DNA from: Candidatus Harrysmithiimonas galli
Lineage (GTDB): Bacteria; Bacillota; Bacilli; CAJFEE01
Direction of reading: 5' to 3'
DNA: 64,000 nucleotides
Assembly: GCA_904373265.1 (NCBI GenBank)
Contig: CAJFEE010000005.1
Location: forward strand, 1-64,000
In this document: piece after piece, positions 38,396-47,053 of the stretch
Layout of the letters: every line of letters starts with the position of its first letter
How positions within the stretch are numbered: position 1 is the stretch's first letter
Program-made: the position numbers and the translations under genes
Notes under the pieces: generated by a model
The model's input: only the letters and a program-made list of their open reading frames with translations
Told to the model about the DNA's origin: nothing
Database searches by the model: none

Positions 38396-39748
38396 TTATA
38401 TGTTTAAATGATGATATACCTTTCCTGGATTTAAAATTTGATTCGGATCAAACACAGCCTTAATTTTTTGCATATAGGCCAACTGTAACGGTTCTGTTAC
38501 CGCTAAAAAATATGGCTTTTTATCGATTCCGATGCCGTGTTCTCCGGAAGGTAATCCACCCAGTGCATGACTTTTTTCATACAGTGCCTGCAATACAGTC
38601 TGGCTTTTTTTTGCCCAAGTTTCATCGTCCAAAGCATCTCGAAGTATACAGGAATGGACATTGCCATCTCCTGCATGACCAAAGCTACGAATGCGCACGC
38701 CAAATTTTTTCTCTAAAATCTTTGTGTATTGAATCAATTCGGCGGTCTGATGAATCGGAACAACAATATCAATCGGAATCAGTTCACAATGAGCTTCTAA
38801 TGCAGTAACCAATGCGCCACGTACTGTCCAAACATTTTGAATCACTTGAGGATCTGTTAAATACACATAATCCAATGCACCGTGTTCATGACAAACCATT
38901 TCAATCTGTGCAGCTTCCCTCTTTAATTCGGATATTTCTGAACCATCAAAGGTTAGTAAGATAAAGGCTTCACCAATTTGTACCGGAAACTTTGTTTCTA
39001 AAAATTGTTCGGCTTCTTGAATAATATCCCGCTCCATAAATTCAATCGAGGTAGGCTTCACATTTGTTTGAATGATTTTTAGTACAGTTGAAATTCCGGT
39101 TTTTAAATCTGGAAATGGGACAAGTACACTAAAAGAAGCAATTGGTTTGGGAATGATTTTTAAAACCGCTTGAGTAATCACTGCCAAAGTCCCCTCTGAG
39201 CCAATGATTAAATTTTTCATATCCAAACCAGAGCTATTTTTTCGGCATTTTCCGCCCAATGTTAAAATTTCTCCTGCGCCTGTGACAACTTCCAGCCCCA
39301 TCACATAATCGCGTGTCACACCATATTTTACTGCACGCATTCCGCCAGCATTGGTGCTGATATTCCCTCCGATAGAAGCCGTTTTATCACCCGGATCTGG
39401 TGGGTACATATAACCTTTTTCTTCTACATATTGTTGTAAATCCTGTAAAAGCACACCTGGCTCTACTGTTAATGTAAAAGTTTCTATGTCCCATTCCAAA
39501 ATACGGTTCATCTGCATAAAATCTAATACAATACTTTCTTGTAAAAGCTTTGTTGCTCCAACTAGACCAGTTTGGGCTCCTCTGGCAACGACTGGTATTC
39601 TCTCTTTGTTGGCAAACTGAATCACTTGCTGAACCTCTTTTGTGTTTTGAACAAATACAACTGTATGATTGCTTTGTGTATTTTCATCATAAAAAGTTGT
39701 GATCTGCGTTTTAGCAGAAACACAGTTTCTTATCTGTTCAAAAAGCAT
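38396..39748 (-). CDS. FAD-linked oxidase, GlcD/D-lactate dehydrogenase type
   Basis: Flavoprotein dehydrogenase for a 2-hydroxy acid (glycolate or D-lactate). The 450-aa protein has the PCMH/VAO FAD domain: VPVVARGAQTGLVGAT, PPDPGDKTASIGGNISTNAGG, YGVTRDYVMGLEVV, and LIIGSEGTLAVIT. The C-terminal FAD-oxidase domain ends with FGHAGDGNVHSCILRD and the final SGEHGIGIDKK and FDPNQILNPGK motifs. There is no Fe-S domain and no glcE/glcF partner nearby. GGAGGAAGG precedes the ATG at 39748. It lies 25 bases downstream of metI and may be read from that operon. If the met operon is T-box controlled, this gene may be too. Confidence 0.9.
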   Translation of the reverse strand: MLFEQIRNCVSAKTQITTFYDENTQSNHTVVFVQNTKEVQQVIQFANKERIPVVARGAQTGLVGATKLLQESIVLDFMQMNRILEWDIETFTLTVEPGVLLQDLQQYVEEKGYMYPPDPGDKTASIGGNISTNAGGMRAVKYGVTRDYVMGLEVVTGAGEILTLGGKCRKNSSGLDMKNLIIGSEGTLAVITQAVLKIIPKPIASFSVLVPFPDLKTGISTVLKIIQTNVKPTSIEFMERDIIQEAEQFLETKFPVQIGEAFILLTFDGSEISELKREAAQIEMVCHEHGALDYVYLTDPQVIQNVWTVRGALVTALEAHCELIPIDIVVPIHQTAELIQYTKILEKKFGVRIRSFGHAGDGNVHSCILRDALDDETWAKKSQTVLQALYEKSHALGGLPSGEHGIGIDKKPYFLAVTEPLQLAYMQKIKAVFDPNQILNPGKVYHHLNI

Positions 39749-39773
39749 GTGCCTTCCTCCATTTCTATTTGTC

Positions 39774-40442
39774 TTACCGTTTCATCGCACGTTCAGCCAA
39801 TTTATCACCGATCCATTGAATCAATTGAACAATCACAATAATGACAATAACCGTTACAAACATTACACCAAGCTCATAACGATGGTAACCGTATCGAATG
39901 GCAAAATCTCCGATTCCACCACCGCCAACTGTACCGGCCATTGCAGAATATCCAATCAAACTAATAATGGTAATGGTGATTGAACGGATCAGTCCGGGTA
40001 AAGCTTCTACAAACAGTACATCCTTAAAAATTAATGACAAACGTGCTCCGGAGGCAATTGCAGCTTCTAATACACCTCGATCAACTTCGCTAAATGCTCC
40101 CTCTGCCAAGCGAGCAAAAAACGCAATTGCAGCAATTGTCAATGGAACTGTTGCAGCCGCTGTACCAATTTTGGTTCCCACAATAACTGCTGATAATGGC
40201 AGCAATACAATTAATAAAATAATGTATGGAAAAGAGCGAATCATATTCACAATTACCCCTGTAATTCGATTCAGCCACTTATTTTTAAAAAATAAATCAC
40301 TGGAAGTTAAATATAACAGTAAACCTAAAAGCCCACCAATCATCACACCTAAAAGCGTTGACACCCCAACCATGATAAAGGTTCTACCAAGCTCAAGTAA
40401 AAGCTCACTTTGTAAAATTTCTATTGTATTTTGATCAATCAT
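39774..40442 (-). CDS. metI: Methionine-type ABC transporter permease MetI
   Basis: Membrane subunit of the MetNIQ importer. The 222-aa protein has five or six spans and the cytoplasmic EAA-like coupling loop (EAAIASGARLSLIFKDVLFVEALPGL, about 137-162), with the closing SAMAGTVGGGGIGDFAIRYGY typical of MetI. Its ATG overlaps the metN stop (ATGA). Order on the minus strand is metQ-metN-metI. Confidence 0.93.
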   Translation of the reverse strand: MIDQNTIEILQSELLLELGRTFIMVGVSTLLGVMIGGLLGLLLYLTSSDLFFKNKWLNRITGVIVNMIRSFPYIILLIVLLPLSAVIVGTKIGTAAATVPLTIAAIAFFARLAEGAFSEVDRGVLEAAIASGARLSLIFKDVLFVEALPGLIRSITITIISLIGYSAMAGTVGGGGIGDFAIRYGYHRYELGVMFVTVIVIIVIVQLIQWIGDKLAERAMKR

Positions 40443-41470
40443 AATAGCTCTCTCCTTTCATCCAAACGGATGATTTCCATTTCTGCGACGTTTTCTTGTA
40501 TATATTGCTTTGCCTTTTGAATTTCTGTATCTGAGCCAGAAAGATGAACCAATAAAATTCCAAGCGGCTTTTTATGGATATAATCAATCTTTCCATGCAA
40601 AATACTCAGATGAACATCATATTTTTTCGCTACCGAACTAATAATCGGATCCATACTTCTTTCGCCTTTATAAAAAATTTTTATACATGTTCCATCTGTA
40701 AAAGAATGCAACAGTTCATTTGGCAATTCAATATTTAAGTTTTTAGAAATCAATGACTTGGATACTTCATGAACTGGGTGGGCGAAAATAGAATATACAT
40801 CATTAATTTCAACAATTTCCCCATGACTCATCACTGCAACACGATCAAATAGTTTCTTGGCAACCTCCATTTCATGCGTAATAAATACAATTGTAATATT
40901 GAGCTGTTCTCGGATGCGTTGCAATAGATTCAAAATTTCTTCTGTATTTTCCAAATCTAGCGCACTTGTTGCTTCATCACATAATAAAATTTCCGGATTG
41001 TTTGCAAGTGCTCTTGCAATTCCGACTCTTTGCTTTTGTCCGCCAGAAAGATTCGCCGGATATACATTTGCCTTATCTGATAAATCAACAAGTTTCAAAA
41101 GCTCAGTTACTCTTTCTTTACGTTTTTCTTTTGGCACACCGCTTGCTTTCAATACAAATTCAATATTTTCAAACACGGTTTTTCCTGAAATTAAATTAAA
41201 ATGTTGGAAAATCATACCCATTTCCAGGCGTACTTTACGTAAAGCACGTCCTTTTAATTTTGTAATATCTTGCCCGTGAATCAATACTTGTCCGCTTGTT
41301 GGCTTTTGTAAAAGATTGATCACACGAACCAGTGTACTTTTCCCAGCACCACTGAGTCCTACAATTCCGAATACTTCACCACGGTTGATTGTTAAATGAA
41401 TATTTTTACATGCATGAACGGTATTTTCTCCGACCTGAAAGACAACGTTAACATCTTTTAATTCAATCAT
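40439..41470 (-). CDS. metN: Methionine-type ABC transporter ATPase MetN
   Basis: ATPase of the MetNIQ importer, 343 aa. Walker A is GLSGAGKST (38-46), signature LSGGQKQRVGIARAL, Walker B ILLCDEATSALD and the switch FITHEMEVAK. The C-terminal 75 residues form the NIL domain, which binds methionine and trans-inhibits transport in MetN; this supports a D- or L-methionine substrate. AGGGAGG precedes the ATG at 41470. An attenuator-like hairpin separates it from metQ upstream. Confidence 0.94.
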   Translation of the reverse strand: MIELKDVNVVFQVGENTVHACKNIHLTINRGEVFGIVGLSGAGKSTLVRVINLLQKPTSGQVLIHGQDITKLKGRALRKVRLEMGMIFQHFNLISGKTVFENIEFVLKASGVPKEKRKERVTELLKLVDLSDKANVYPANLSGGQKQRVGIARALANNPEILLCDEATSALDLENTEEILNLLQRIREQLNITIVFITHEMEVAKKLFDRVAVMSHGEIVEINDVYSIFAHPVHEVSKSLISKNLNIELPNELLHSFTDGTCIKIFYKGERSMDPIISSVAKKYDVHLSILHGKIDYIHKKPLGILLVHLSGSDTEIQKAKQYIQENVAEMEIIRLDERRELL

Positions 41471-41514
41471 TTTAACTTCCTCCCTAATGTTGTATGCACA
41501 TGACAGTAAAATAC

Positions 41515-41573
41515 AAAAGAGACCGTGACAATCATCCTATGTTTGTGCAGTCTATTTCGTCTTGGCCTCTTTT
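41515..41573 (-). terminator. Intra-operon attenuator between metQ and metN
   Basis: On the minus strand AAAAGAGGCC pairs with GGTCTCTTTT around a 39-base loop, followed by GTATTTTA. It lies 40 bases after the metQ stop and before metN, so it probably lets part of the transcripts stop after the binding-protein gene. The loop is long, so efficiency is uncertain. Confidence 0.65.
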
Positions 41574-41612
41574 GTCTCAATTACGCATTATACAATGATT
41601 TTTGTCAGCAGG

Positions 41613-42449
41613 CTACCACCAGTCTGGTCGACCAAATTCTGTAAAGATATCATTTGGATCTTCCATGACAGCACGAAAAGCATCAGATTTTACAACTTCA
41701 ATAATATCTTTGCCCAATTGACTGTCTACATCTTCCTTACGAACCGCAATAACATTTTTTAAGCGTTCTGTTTGATTTTCAAAAGCAAGTGCACTCGAAA
41801 TATCTAGATTTGCTGCAATTGCATAGTTTCCTGGTACAAGTGCAATGTCTACTGTTTCAATAGATCTTGGCAGTGTTGCTGATTCCAAACTATGAATTTC
41901 TAAATTTTTCGGATTTTCTATAATATCTTTTTCTGTTGCTTTGGTGGCACCCAAATTTTCTTTAATTTTAATAAAACCTTCATCCTGTAGGGTTTGTAAG
42001 GCACGTGCTAAATTGGACGGATCATTGGAAATTGCAACGGTTGCACCATCTGGAAGCTCGCTTAATGATTGATATTTATTGGAGTAGATGCCCATACTTA
42101 ATGTCGGAACAACAATAATTGGCTCAATATCTAAATTATGGTCATTACGAAAAGTTTCCAAATAATCGGTATGCTGAAATAAATTCGCCTGAATTTCCCC
42201 GTTTGCCAATGCATTATTTGGCTGAATATAATCTGTAAACTCACGAACGGAAACTTGATAACCTTTTTCTTCCAATCCTGGTTTAATGGCCTTTGTCACC
42301 ATATCCCCATACGGTCCAGGAGCCACACCGAAAATGACCTCTTTTGTTTCATTTTGTGTTTGTTCATCTCCTTTTCCACATGCACCTAGTACAAATAATG
42401 CAATCATTACGAAAAATACACTCAAAAATTTTTTGTTGAATTTTTTCAC
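41613..42449 (-). CDS. metQ: MetQ/NlpA-family substrate-binding lipoprotein
   Basis: Extracytoplasmic binding protein of the MetNIQ importer, lipid-anchored. From the chosen start it is 278 aa, with a basic N terminus, a hydrophobic stretch and the lipobox LGAC (Cys24). The mature part has VIFGVAPGPYGDMV, ANLFQHTDYLETF and ALVPGNYAIAANLD, all NlpA-family signatures. The longest frame begins at 42515 inside the leader terminator region. The GTG at 42449 lies ten bases after AAGGGAG and gives a normal signal peptide; a GTG three codons earlier (42458) is possible. It is the first gene after a T-box leader. Confidence 0.92.
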   Translation of the reverse strand: MKKFNKKFLSVFFVMIALFVLGACGKGDEQTQNETKEVIFGVAPGPYGDMVTKAIKPGLEEKGYQVSVREFTDYIQPNNALANGEIQANLFQHTDYLETFRNDHNLDIEPIIVVPTLSMGIYSNKYQSLSELPDGATVAISNDPSNLARALQTLQDEGFIKIKENLGATKATEKDIIENPKNLEIHSLESATLPRSIETVDIALVPGNYAIAANLDISSALAFENQTERLKNVIAVRKEDVDSQLGKDIIEVVKSDAFRAVMEDPNDIFTEFGRPDWW

Positions 42450-42490
42450 TTGCTTCACTCTCCCTTTCCTCTCTTCAAACATTTTCTGCA

Positions 42491-42803
42491 ATAAAAAACT
42501 CGTCCTTCCATTCAAATTTGAACGAAAGGACGAGTATATCGACTCGTGTTACCACCTTTTTTCGCATTTTGCTCACACAAAACACCTCAACAAGTACATG
42601 AAAATGATATTTCCAAATACTGTGACATGGATAACGGATGTCCAACCCCGCCAAAACTTACTCAGCAAAATGCTTTTGGGTTCGGTGCTCTAAGGCCATT
42701 GTTCAAATGTTTGATTTTACCTATTTTCAGCTACCTAGGTTCTCTGATAAAAATCAATGCATTCTACTTTTCCTTATCATTGCAATGAAATGTTTGATTG
42801 ATG
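42491..42803 (-). promoter_or_regulatory. T-box riboswitch leader of metQNI
   Basis: The leader shows the T-box hallmarks on the minus strand: an AGTA box and AGAGAACC early in stem I (about 42767-42732), a stem III with CGTTATC in its loop (about 42637-42619), the conserved antiterminator sequence AGGTGGTAACACG (42557-42545), and a terminator of ACTCGTCC paired with GGACGAGT followed by TTTTTT (42535-42491). Uncharged tRNA should stabilise the antiterminator and allow metQNI expression. The likely specifier region is GAACAATGG (near 42704-42696), which contains an ATG triplet (42699-42697); that would fit tRNA-Met, but CAA is also in reach, so the codon is not settled. Confidence 0.9.
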
Positions 42804-42809
42804 TTTTCA

Positions 42810-42838
42810 AGTATAGTAGCAAATAAAAAGACTGTCAA
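42810..42838 (-). promoter_or_regulatory. Sigma-A promoter of the metQNI leader
   Basis: TTGACA (42838-42833) and TATACT (42815-42810) are separated by 17 bases, a near-consensus housekeeping promoter. Start of transcription is expected about 42803, at the 5' end of the T-box leader. Confidence 0.88.
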
Positions 42839-42971
42839 CTGCTTTTTTATTTTTTAGAAAAACAAATAAAGAGCAATCTAGCAAGAAACCTGATAAAATC
42901 AATAGGTAAATATTATTTTTAGTCCAAAAAAAAACTTTTTTATGAACTCAATTGGGTTGCCTTTATTTCTT

Positions 42972-43841
42972 TTACAATTGGTAAATCAATTGTTTACGAA
43001 AACATTCTTGAATTTTTTTCGTAATGGGTCCAACAACTCCATTAGAAATGATTTTTTCTTCATCTTTTATACCTGTAAAATCTGCATCTACTAAAATTGA
43101 TGTACAAGGAACAATTTCGAAAATTGAATTGGTTGAAAAAGCCTCATCTGCATGCAATAAGTCTTTATAGGTAAATGGCATTTCAATAATTTGTAAATGT
43201 AGTTGTTTTGCATAATCCAAAACCAAACTTCGAGTTACACCAGCTAAAATCAGATGATTTATGGGATGTGTGTATAGGATTTGGTTTTTCACAATAAACA
43301 TATTGGATGTTGCACATTCTGTGACATAGCCATCACGGACTAGAATGGTTTCATCACAACCTTTTTGTACTCCACGACTTTTTATCCAAACAGCGGCTTG
43401 CAGACTTACACTTTTGATGTGACATTTTTTCCAGCGAAAATCCTCATATACCAGATGTTTGCTGCCTTTTTCCGGACAGGCAACCGATTTGGGTGTTTCA
43501 AACGGAAGCATCACCCAATGACAAGTATAATTTTGTCCTGTGTATACATGCCATCTTGGACCACTTCCTCGGCTGATTTGCAAATAAATATAGCCATCTG
43601 CATATGGAACTTCGTCTATTAAACTTTGCATTGCAACCAAAAATTGTTCACTGGTAGTTTCACAATTCATCTCCATTTCTTTGATGCCATTAAACAATCG
43701 CTTCATATGACGCTCTGGATAACGAGGTCTTCGGTTATAAAAGCGAATGACTTCATATAAACCATCGCCAAATAAATAGGAGCGATCTTCCCAGAATTTG
43801 TTTGCAGCGGCTTCATTCAGCTTTTTGCCATTAAACAACAT
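42972..43841 (-). CDS. dat: D-amino-acid aminotransferase (class IV)
   Basis: PLP enzyme of fold type IV, probably interconverting D-alanine and D-glutamate for cell-wall synthesis. The 289-aa protein has the cofactor lysine in CHIKSVSLQAA (Lys143), the RxH carboxylate trap in GPRWHVY (Arg96, His98) known from D-alanine aminotransferase, and GYVTECATSNMFIV binding the phosphate. Branched-chain and lyase class IV enzymes lack that RxH pattern, so the D-amino-acid call is favoured. Upstream ATGs at 43865 and 43856 lack ribosome sites. GGAGAG lies eight bases before the ATG at 43841. It ends about 135 bases before the metQNI promoter on the same strand. Confidence 0.88.
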   Translation of the reverse strand: MLFNGKKLNEAAANKFWEDRSYLFGDGLYEVIRFYNRRPRYPERHMKRLFNGIKEMEMNCETTSEQFLVAMQSLIDEVPYADGYIYLQISRGSGPRWHVYTGQNYTCHWVMLPFETPKSVACPEKGSKHLVYEDFRWKKCHIKSVSLQAAVWIKSRGVQKGCDETILVRDGYVTECATSNMFIVKNQILYTHPINHLILAGVTRSLVLDYAKQLHLQIIEMPFTYKDLLHADEAFSTNSIFEIVPCTSILVDADFTGIKDEEKIISNGVVGPITKKIQECFRKQLIYQL

Positions 43842-44658
43842 GTTAATTCTCTCCATTTCTTTCAAATATTATTTAGAATTCAAAAAATAAAAGATATGAC
43901 ATTTATTTTTATCTTACAGCATAAATATTTTGACTTCCCTATTCGCTATTCTAATCTTATTTCATGTCACTGTAAAATTTTTCCTTCAAATGCTTCCATG
44001 TATTCTGACAAATGTTCTAGCAATTCATTTTTCCATAAAACATTCTGTACATATAAAATAAGCTAAATAATTGTCAAGCTATACGGCAAGGAATTTCTTA
44101 GTAGTTACAGGAAACAAAAACCCTTGTTCTTGTAAACAAATATTTTTCAATGATAAAGTTTATAAAAGTAAGAAAGATGAATAGAGGTAAAACCTCATAC
44201 GAAATTTTATATCATCGTTCGTTTTTTCTTTAAAATGAAAGCCATTGGGTTCAGTCTTCATTTTCGAAAAAAAATCGATATCCAGATAAATGGTCAATAT
44301 AATTTTAAGCTCTACTTCAATCAATATATTTTTAATAATTCATTATTTTTATCAATTCAATTGAAGGTATTTTCCAAAGAATCCATTATTGTAGTATAAA
44401 AGATTGATATCATAAAGATCTTCTTTTTCCGTCAAATATTTCTGAAATAAAAAATGAATATGTATTGTCCTTTTTAAATCCTTTATCCTCTTTACAAAAC
44501 TGAGTATAGGGCTGTAACTGTAACAATGTCTTTCCTTATACTCATAGCATATATATTTTGTTATTCAATTTTTTCTTATAAAATATAATATTTTGTATAG
44601 TAGAATCTATTGTTTTTTTATGTTATACTGAGCAAAAATGAATTTGTTAGGAGGCTTT
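43842..44658. other. Gene-free intergenic region
   Basis: About 800 AT-rich bases between divergent genes. A GAGTATA ... TATACTC inverted repeat near 44503-44545 may form a hairpin. A TATACT 36 bases before the next gene could be its -10 box, but no good -35 accompanies it. No gene recognised. Confidence 0.45.
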
Positions 44659-45129
44659 ATGTTAACATTTGAGGAAAAAACCAAAATTATTGAAGCTCAT
44701 TTTCCAATGCTAATGAAAACACCTGTATCGCTTGGACGTTTTAACTATAAATATCTAGACAGTGCAGTCAAGAAACAAAATATTATTTATCATATGCATC
44801 CCAATGGGAATGGTTTTGTGTATACTGAACGGATTCCCAATATGAAATCGGAAAAAAATGGATATACCAATATCCGAAATTATCAAGAAAAGGAGCTGAT
44901 TGCTTTAATTCAGGCATCCATTCAAAGCGTACAAATCATTGATGAAACAAACGAAATTTATCAAGAATTGTGGAAAAATCAGAATGGACAAACTTTATTA
45001 CTTGTTGAGGAAAATGAACAGTTTCATGTCTATGCAGGAAACCAGCTTAATGGAATCTTCTGCTCCTATGGCAAAGCAGCACAATATTTGGATGAAGAAG
45101 GATTTATATTTGAAGCCAAGGTGGAATAA
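44659..45129 (+). CDS. Conserved protein of unknown function
   Basis: A 156-aa cytoplasmic protein of unknown role. It reads MLTFEEKTKIIEAHFPML then SLGRFNYKYLDSAVKKQNII and HMHPNGNGFVYTE, and GYTNIRNYQEKELIALIQ. I believe similar proteins occur in other spore-forming Bacilli, but I cannot name the family. It has no signal peptide or membrane span. TTAGGAGG lies eight bases before the ATG at 44659; the frame is open from 44638. It stands alone on the plus strand among minus-strand genes. Confidence 0.8.
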   Translation: MLTFEEKTKIIEAHFPMLMKTPVSLGRFNYKYLDSAVKKQNIIYHMHPNGNGFVYTERIPNMKSEKNGYTNIRNYQEKELIALIQASIQSVQIIDETNEIYQELWKNQNGQTLLLVEENEQFHVYAGNQLNGIFCSYGKAAQYLDEEGFIFEAKVE

Positions 45130-45594
45130 TTTGTTCTAAATTGTATCTAACATCCGATTCAAACTATGAAAAATCTGCTGTCCATCTTTGAAATCATGAC
45201 ATGGATAGCGGCTTTTCATTACATAGTTCGCCCTTTCTTTAAAATTGGAAAATATAGAGATTACAGAAATAATTAAATCCATATCTTTTAACCAAAAATA
45301 AAAGAAAGTATTGAAAATGATACAGAAGAATAATTTATCTCTTTGGTTGAACAAAAATTGGCAAGTCAAATAAAAATTTTCTATGAATCTATAACATGCA
45401 ATAAAGGACTGTACAAATCACTGTACAGAAATGGATAAACCATTTTAAATGGCTTAGTTATTTCATATCAAAAATTATTTAATAAATACTGTTTCCTTAT
45501 TGCAAGGAAAAAATGTAAGAAGAGAGCAACAATAAATGAAACGATTTATGTAAATTCTCAATTATTATCACATAGAAATATGCTGAGATAGTAT
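45130..45594. other. Intergenic region
   Basis: About 460 bases. A 77-codon minus-strand frame (45136-45369) has no ribosome site and is probably not a gene. No other feature seen. Confidence 0.4.
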
Positions 45595-45627
45595 AAAAAA
45601 TCCGAGCAAAAAATGGCTCGGATTCTT
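45595..45627 (-). terminator. Terminator of the polar amino-acid ABC operon
   Basis: AATCCGAGC and GCTCGGATT (45599-45607 and 45616-45624) form a nine-base stem with a short loop, followed by TTTTTTATAC on the minus strand, 13 bases after the stop at 45640. Confidence 0.93.
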
Positions 45628-45639
45628 TAATATACCCAC

Positions 45640-46395
45640 TTATGAAATATTCATTGTTGAAATAAAACTGCGAATCCGTTTATCTGTAGATTGAAAAAAT
45701 TCATCCTTAGAGCAATCGACTGCAATTTCCCCCTCAACCAAAAAAATGACTCGTTCGGCAATTCGCTCTACAAACGGAATATCATGTGTAACCAAAACAA
45801 CTGCACATTGCTCCATCTCACTCAAAACACGAATCGTTTGCGCAATCGTTCCGGTTAACTCTGGATCCAAGGCAGAGGTTGGCTCGTCTAAGCAAAGAAT
45901 TTTGGGATCCAAAGCACAGGCACGGGCAATGGCTACACGTTGCTTTTGTCCACCGGAAAGCTGAAACGGATATTCATTTTCTTTATCTGCCAAATCAAGA
46001 ATCTCCAACAGTTTTCTTGCTTTTTGAATCGCCACATCCTTGGATACACCGAATGCATAGACTGGAGCTTCAATAATATTTTCCAATACGGATAAATGTG
46101 GAAATAAATTGTAGTTTTGGAAAACCAAACCCATTTGCTTACGGAATGCACGTTTTTGCTGTTTGTTTGCATATATCATTTTTCCATTTTCTTCTTTGGT
46201 CATAAAATCTGAGCCGATTTGAATGGTACCTTGTTCATTGGTTTCCAATCCGTTAATACAACGAAGCAATGTGGTTTTCCCTCCACCAGAACGCCCAAGA
46301 ATTGCAACAATTTCCTGTCCTTTAATTTCAAATGAAACTCCTTTTAGTACAGTTTTATCTTTAAATTTTTTTATAACATCTTTCACAATTAACAT
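45640..46395 (-). CDS. Polar amino-acid ABC transporter ATPase
   Basis: ATPase of a HisP/GlnQ-type importer, 251 aa. Walker A is GRSGGGKTT (34-42), signature LSGGQKQRVAIARA, Walker B ILCLDEPTSALDPE and switch LVTHDIPF. The family feature of a short insertion after Walker A (ETNEQGTIQIG) fits amino-acid importers. AGGTGG precedes the ATG at 46395; the GTG at 46404 would lie within that site. It is the last gene of a binding protein-permease-ATPase operon controlled by a T-box leader. Confidence 0.93.
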   Translation of the reverse strand: MLIVKDVIKKFKDKTVLKGVSFEIKGQEIVAILGRSGGGKTTLLRCINGLETNEQGTIQIGSDFMTKEENGKMIYANKQQKRAFRKQMGLVFQNYNLFPHLSVLENIIEAPVYAFGVSKDVAIQKARKLLEILDLADKENEYPFQLSGGQKQRVAIARACALDPKILCLDEPTSALDPELTGTIAQTIRVLSEMEQCAVVLVTHDIPFVERIAERVIFLVEGEIAVDCSKDEFFQSTDKRIRSFISTMNIS

Positions 46396-46407
46396 ACTGG
46401 CCACCTA

Positions 46408-47052
46408 CTATTCATAATAACTGAAATGCTTCTCCGCCTTTTGAAACAGCTTTGCCAGAAGCGAAATGAATATAAAATACAGAACACCTGCAATAAAATA
46501 TGGGAGTAAACTAACATCGGCATTACTGGTTACTTTTGCAAGTGTTAATAGCTCGGTAATGCCTAAGACATATAAAAGCGCTGTATCTTTCACAAGATTA
46601 ATTACTTCATTTGCAGTCGGTGGCAAGACCTTTTTAACCATTTGTGGCAAAATGATCCGACGAAAAGTACGAAATGGTGTTAATCCAAGAACGTCTGCTG
46701 CTTCATGTTGTCCTTTATCAATATCTACAATCCCGGCACGGAAAATCTCAGCAAAATAGGCTCCATAGTTTAAAGACAAAGCAATAATTGCTGCAACCTC
46801 ACGTTCAAAGCTGACACCGATATATGGCAAACCAATATAAACAAAGAGAATTTGTAAGAGTAACGGCGTTCCGCGCATAATCATAATATAGAGTCCAATC
46901 AATTGCGTGAAAACTGGTATTCGCTTTGCTTTGATTAAAGCGGATACAATCCCAATCGGAATGGCAAATATTAATGTCATAATAAAATAAAATATAGTTG
47001 TTTTCAGCCCACCTAAAAAAGTCGGTAATATTGTAGTCAAATAATCAAACAT
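46408..47052 (-). CDS. Polar amino-acid ABC transporter permease
   Basis: Membrane subunit of the HisMQ/GlnP family, 214 aa, about five spans. The family motifs RGTPLLLQILFVYIGLP and the coupling loop GQHEAADVLGLTPFRTFRRIILPQ (about 134-157) are clear. It begins one base after the binding-protein stop, so translation is coupled; there is only a distant GGAGAA. One permease gene suggests a homodimer. Confidence 0.93.
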   Translation of the reverse strand: MFDYLTTILPTFLGGLKTTIFYFIMTLIFAIPIGIVSALIKAKRIPVFTQLIGLYIMIMRGTPLLLQILFVYIGLPYIGVSFEREVAAIIALSLNYGAYFAEIFRAGIVDIDKGQHEAADVLGLTPFRTFRRIILPQMVKKVLPPTANEVINLVKDTALLYVLGITELLTLAKVTSNADVSLLPYFIAGVLYFIFISLLAKLFQKAEKHFSYYE

Positions 47053-47053
47053 A

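Noticed and set aside
41613-42449. Glutamine rather than methionine as the MetQ-type substrate, from a CAA reading of the T-box
   Set aside because: The NIL domain of the ATPase and the NlpA-type binding protein favour methionine; kept only as an open point in the leader entry.
44177-44233. 18-codon frame after GTAAGAAAG
   Set aside because: Too short, no convincing ribosome site, and nothing links it to a known leader peptide.
45136-45369. 77-codon minus-strand frame
   Set aside because: No ribosome site, low-complexity F/I-rich start, and no recognisable motif.
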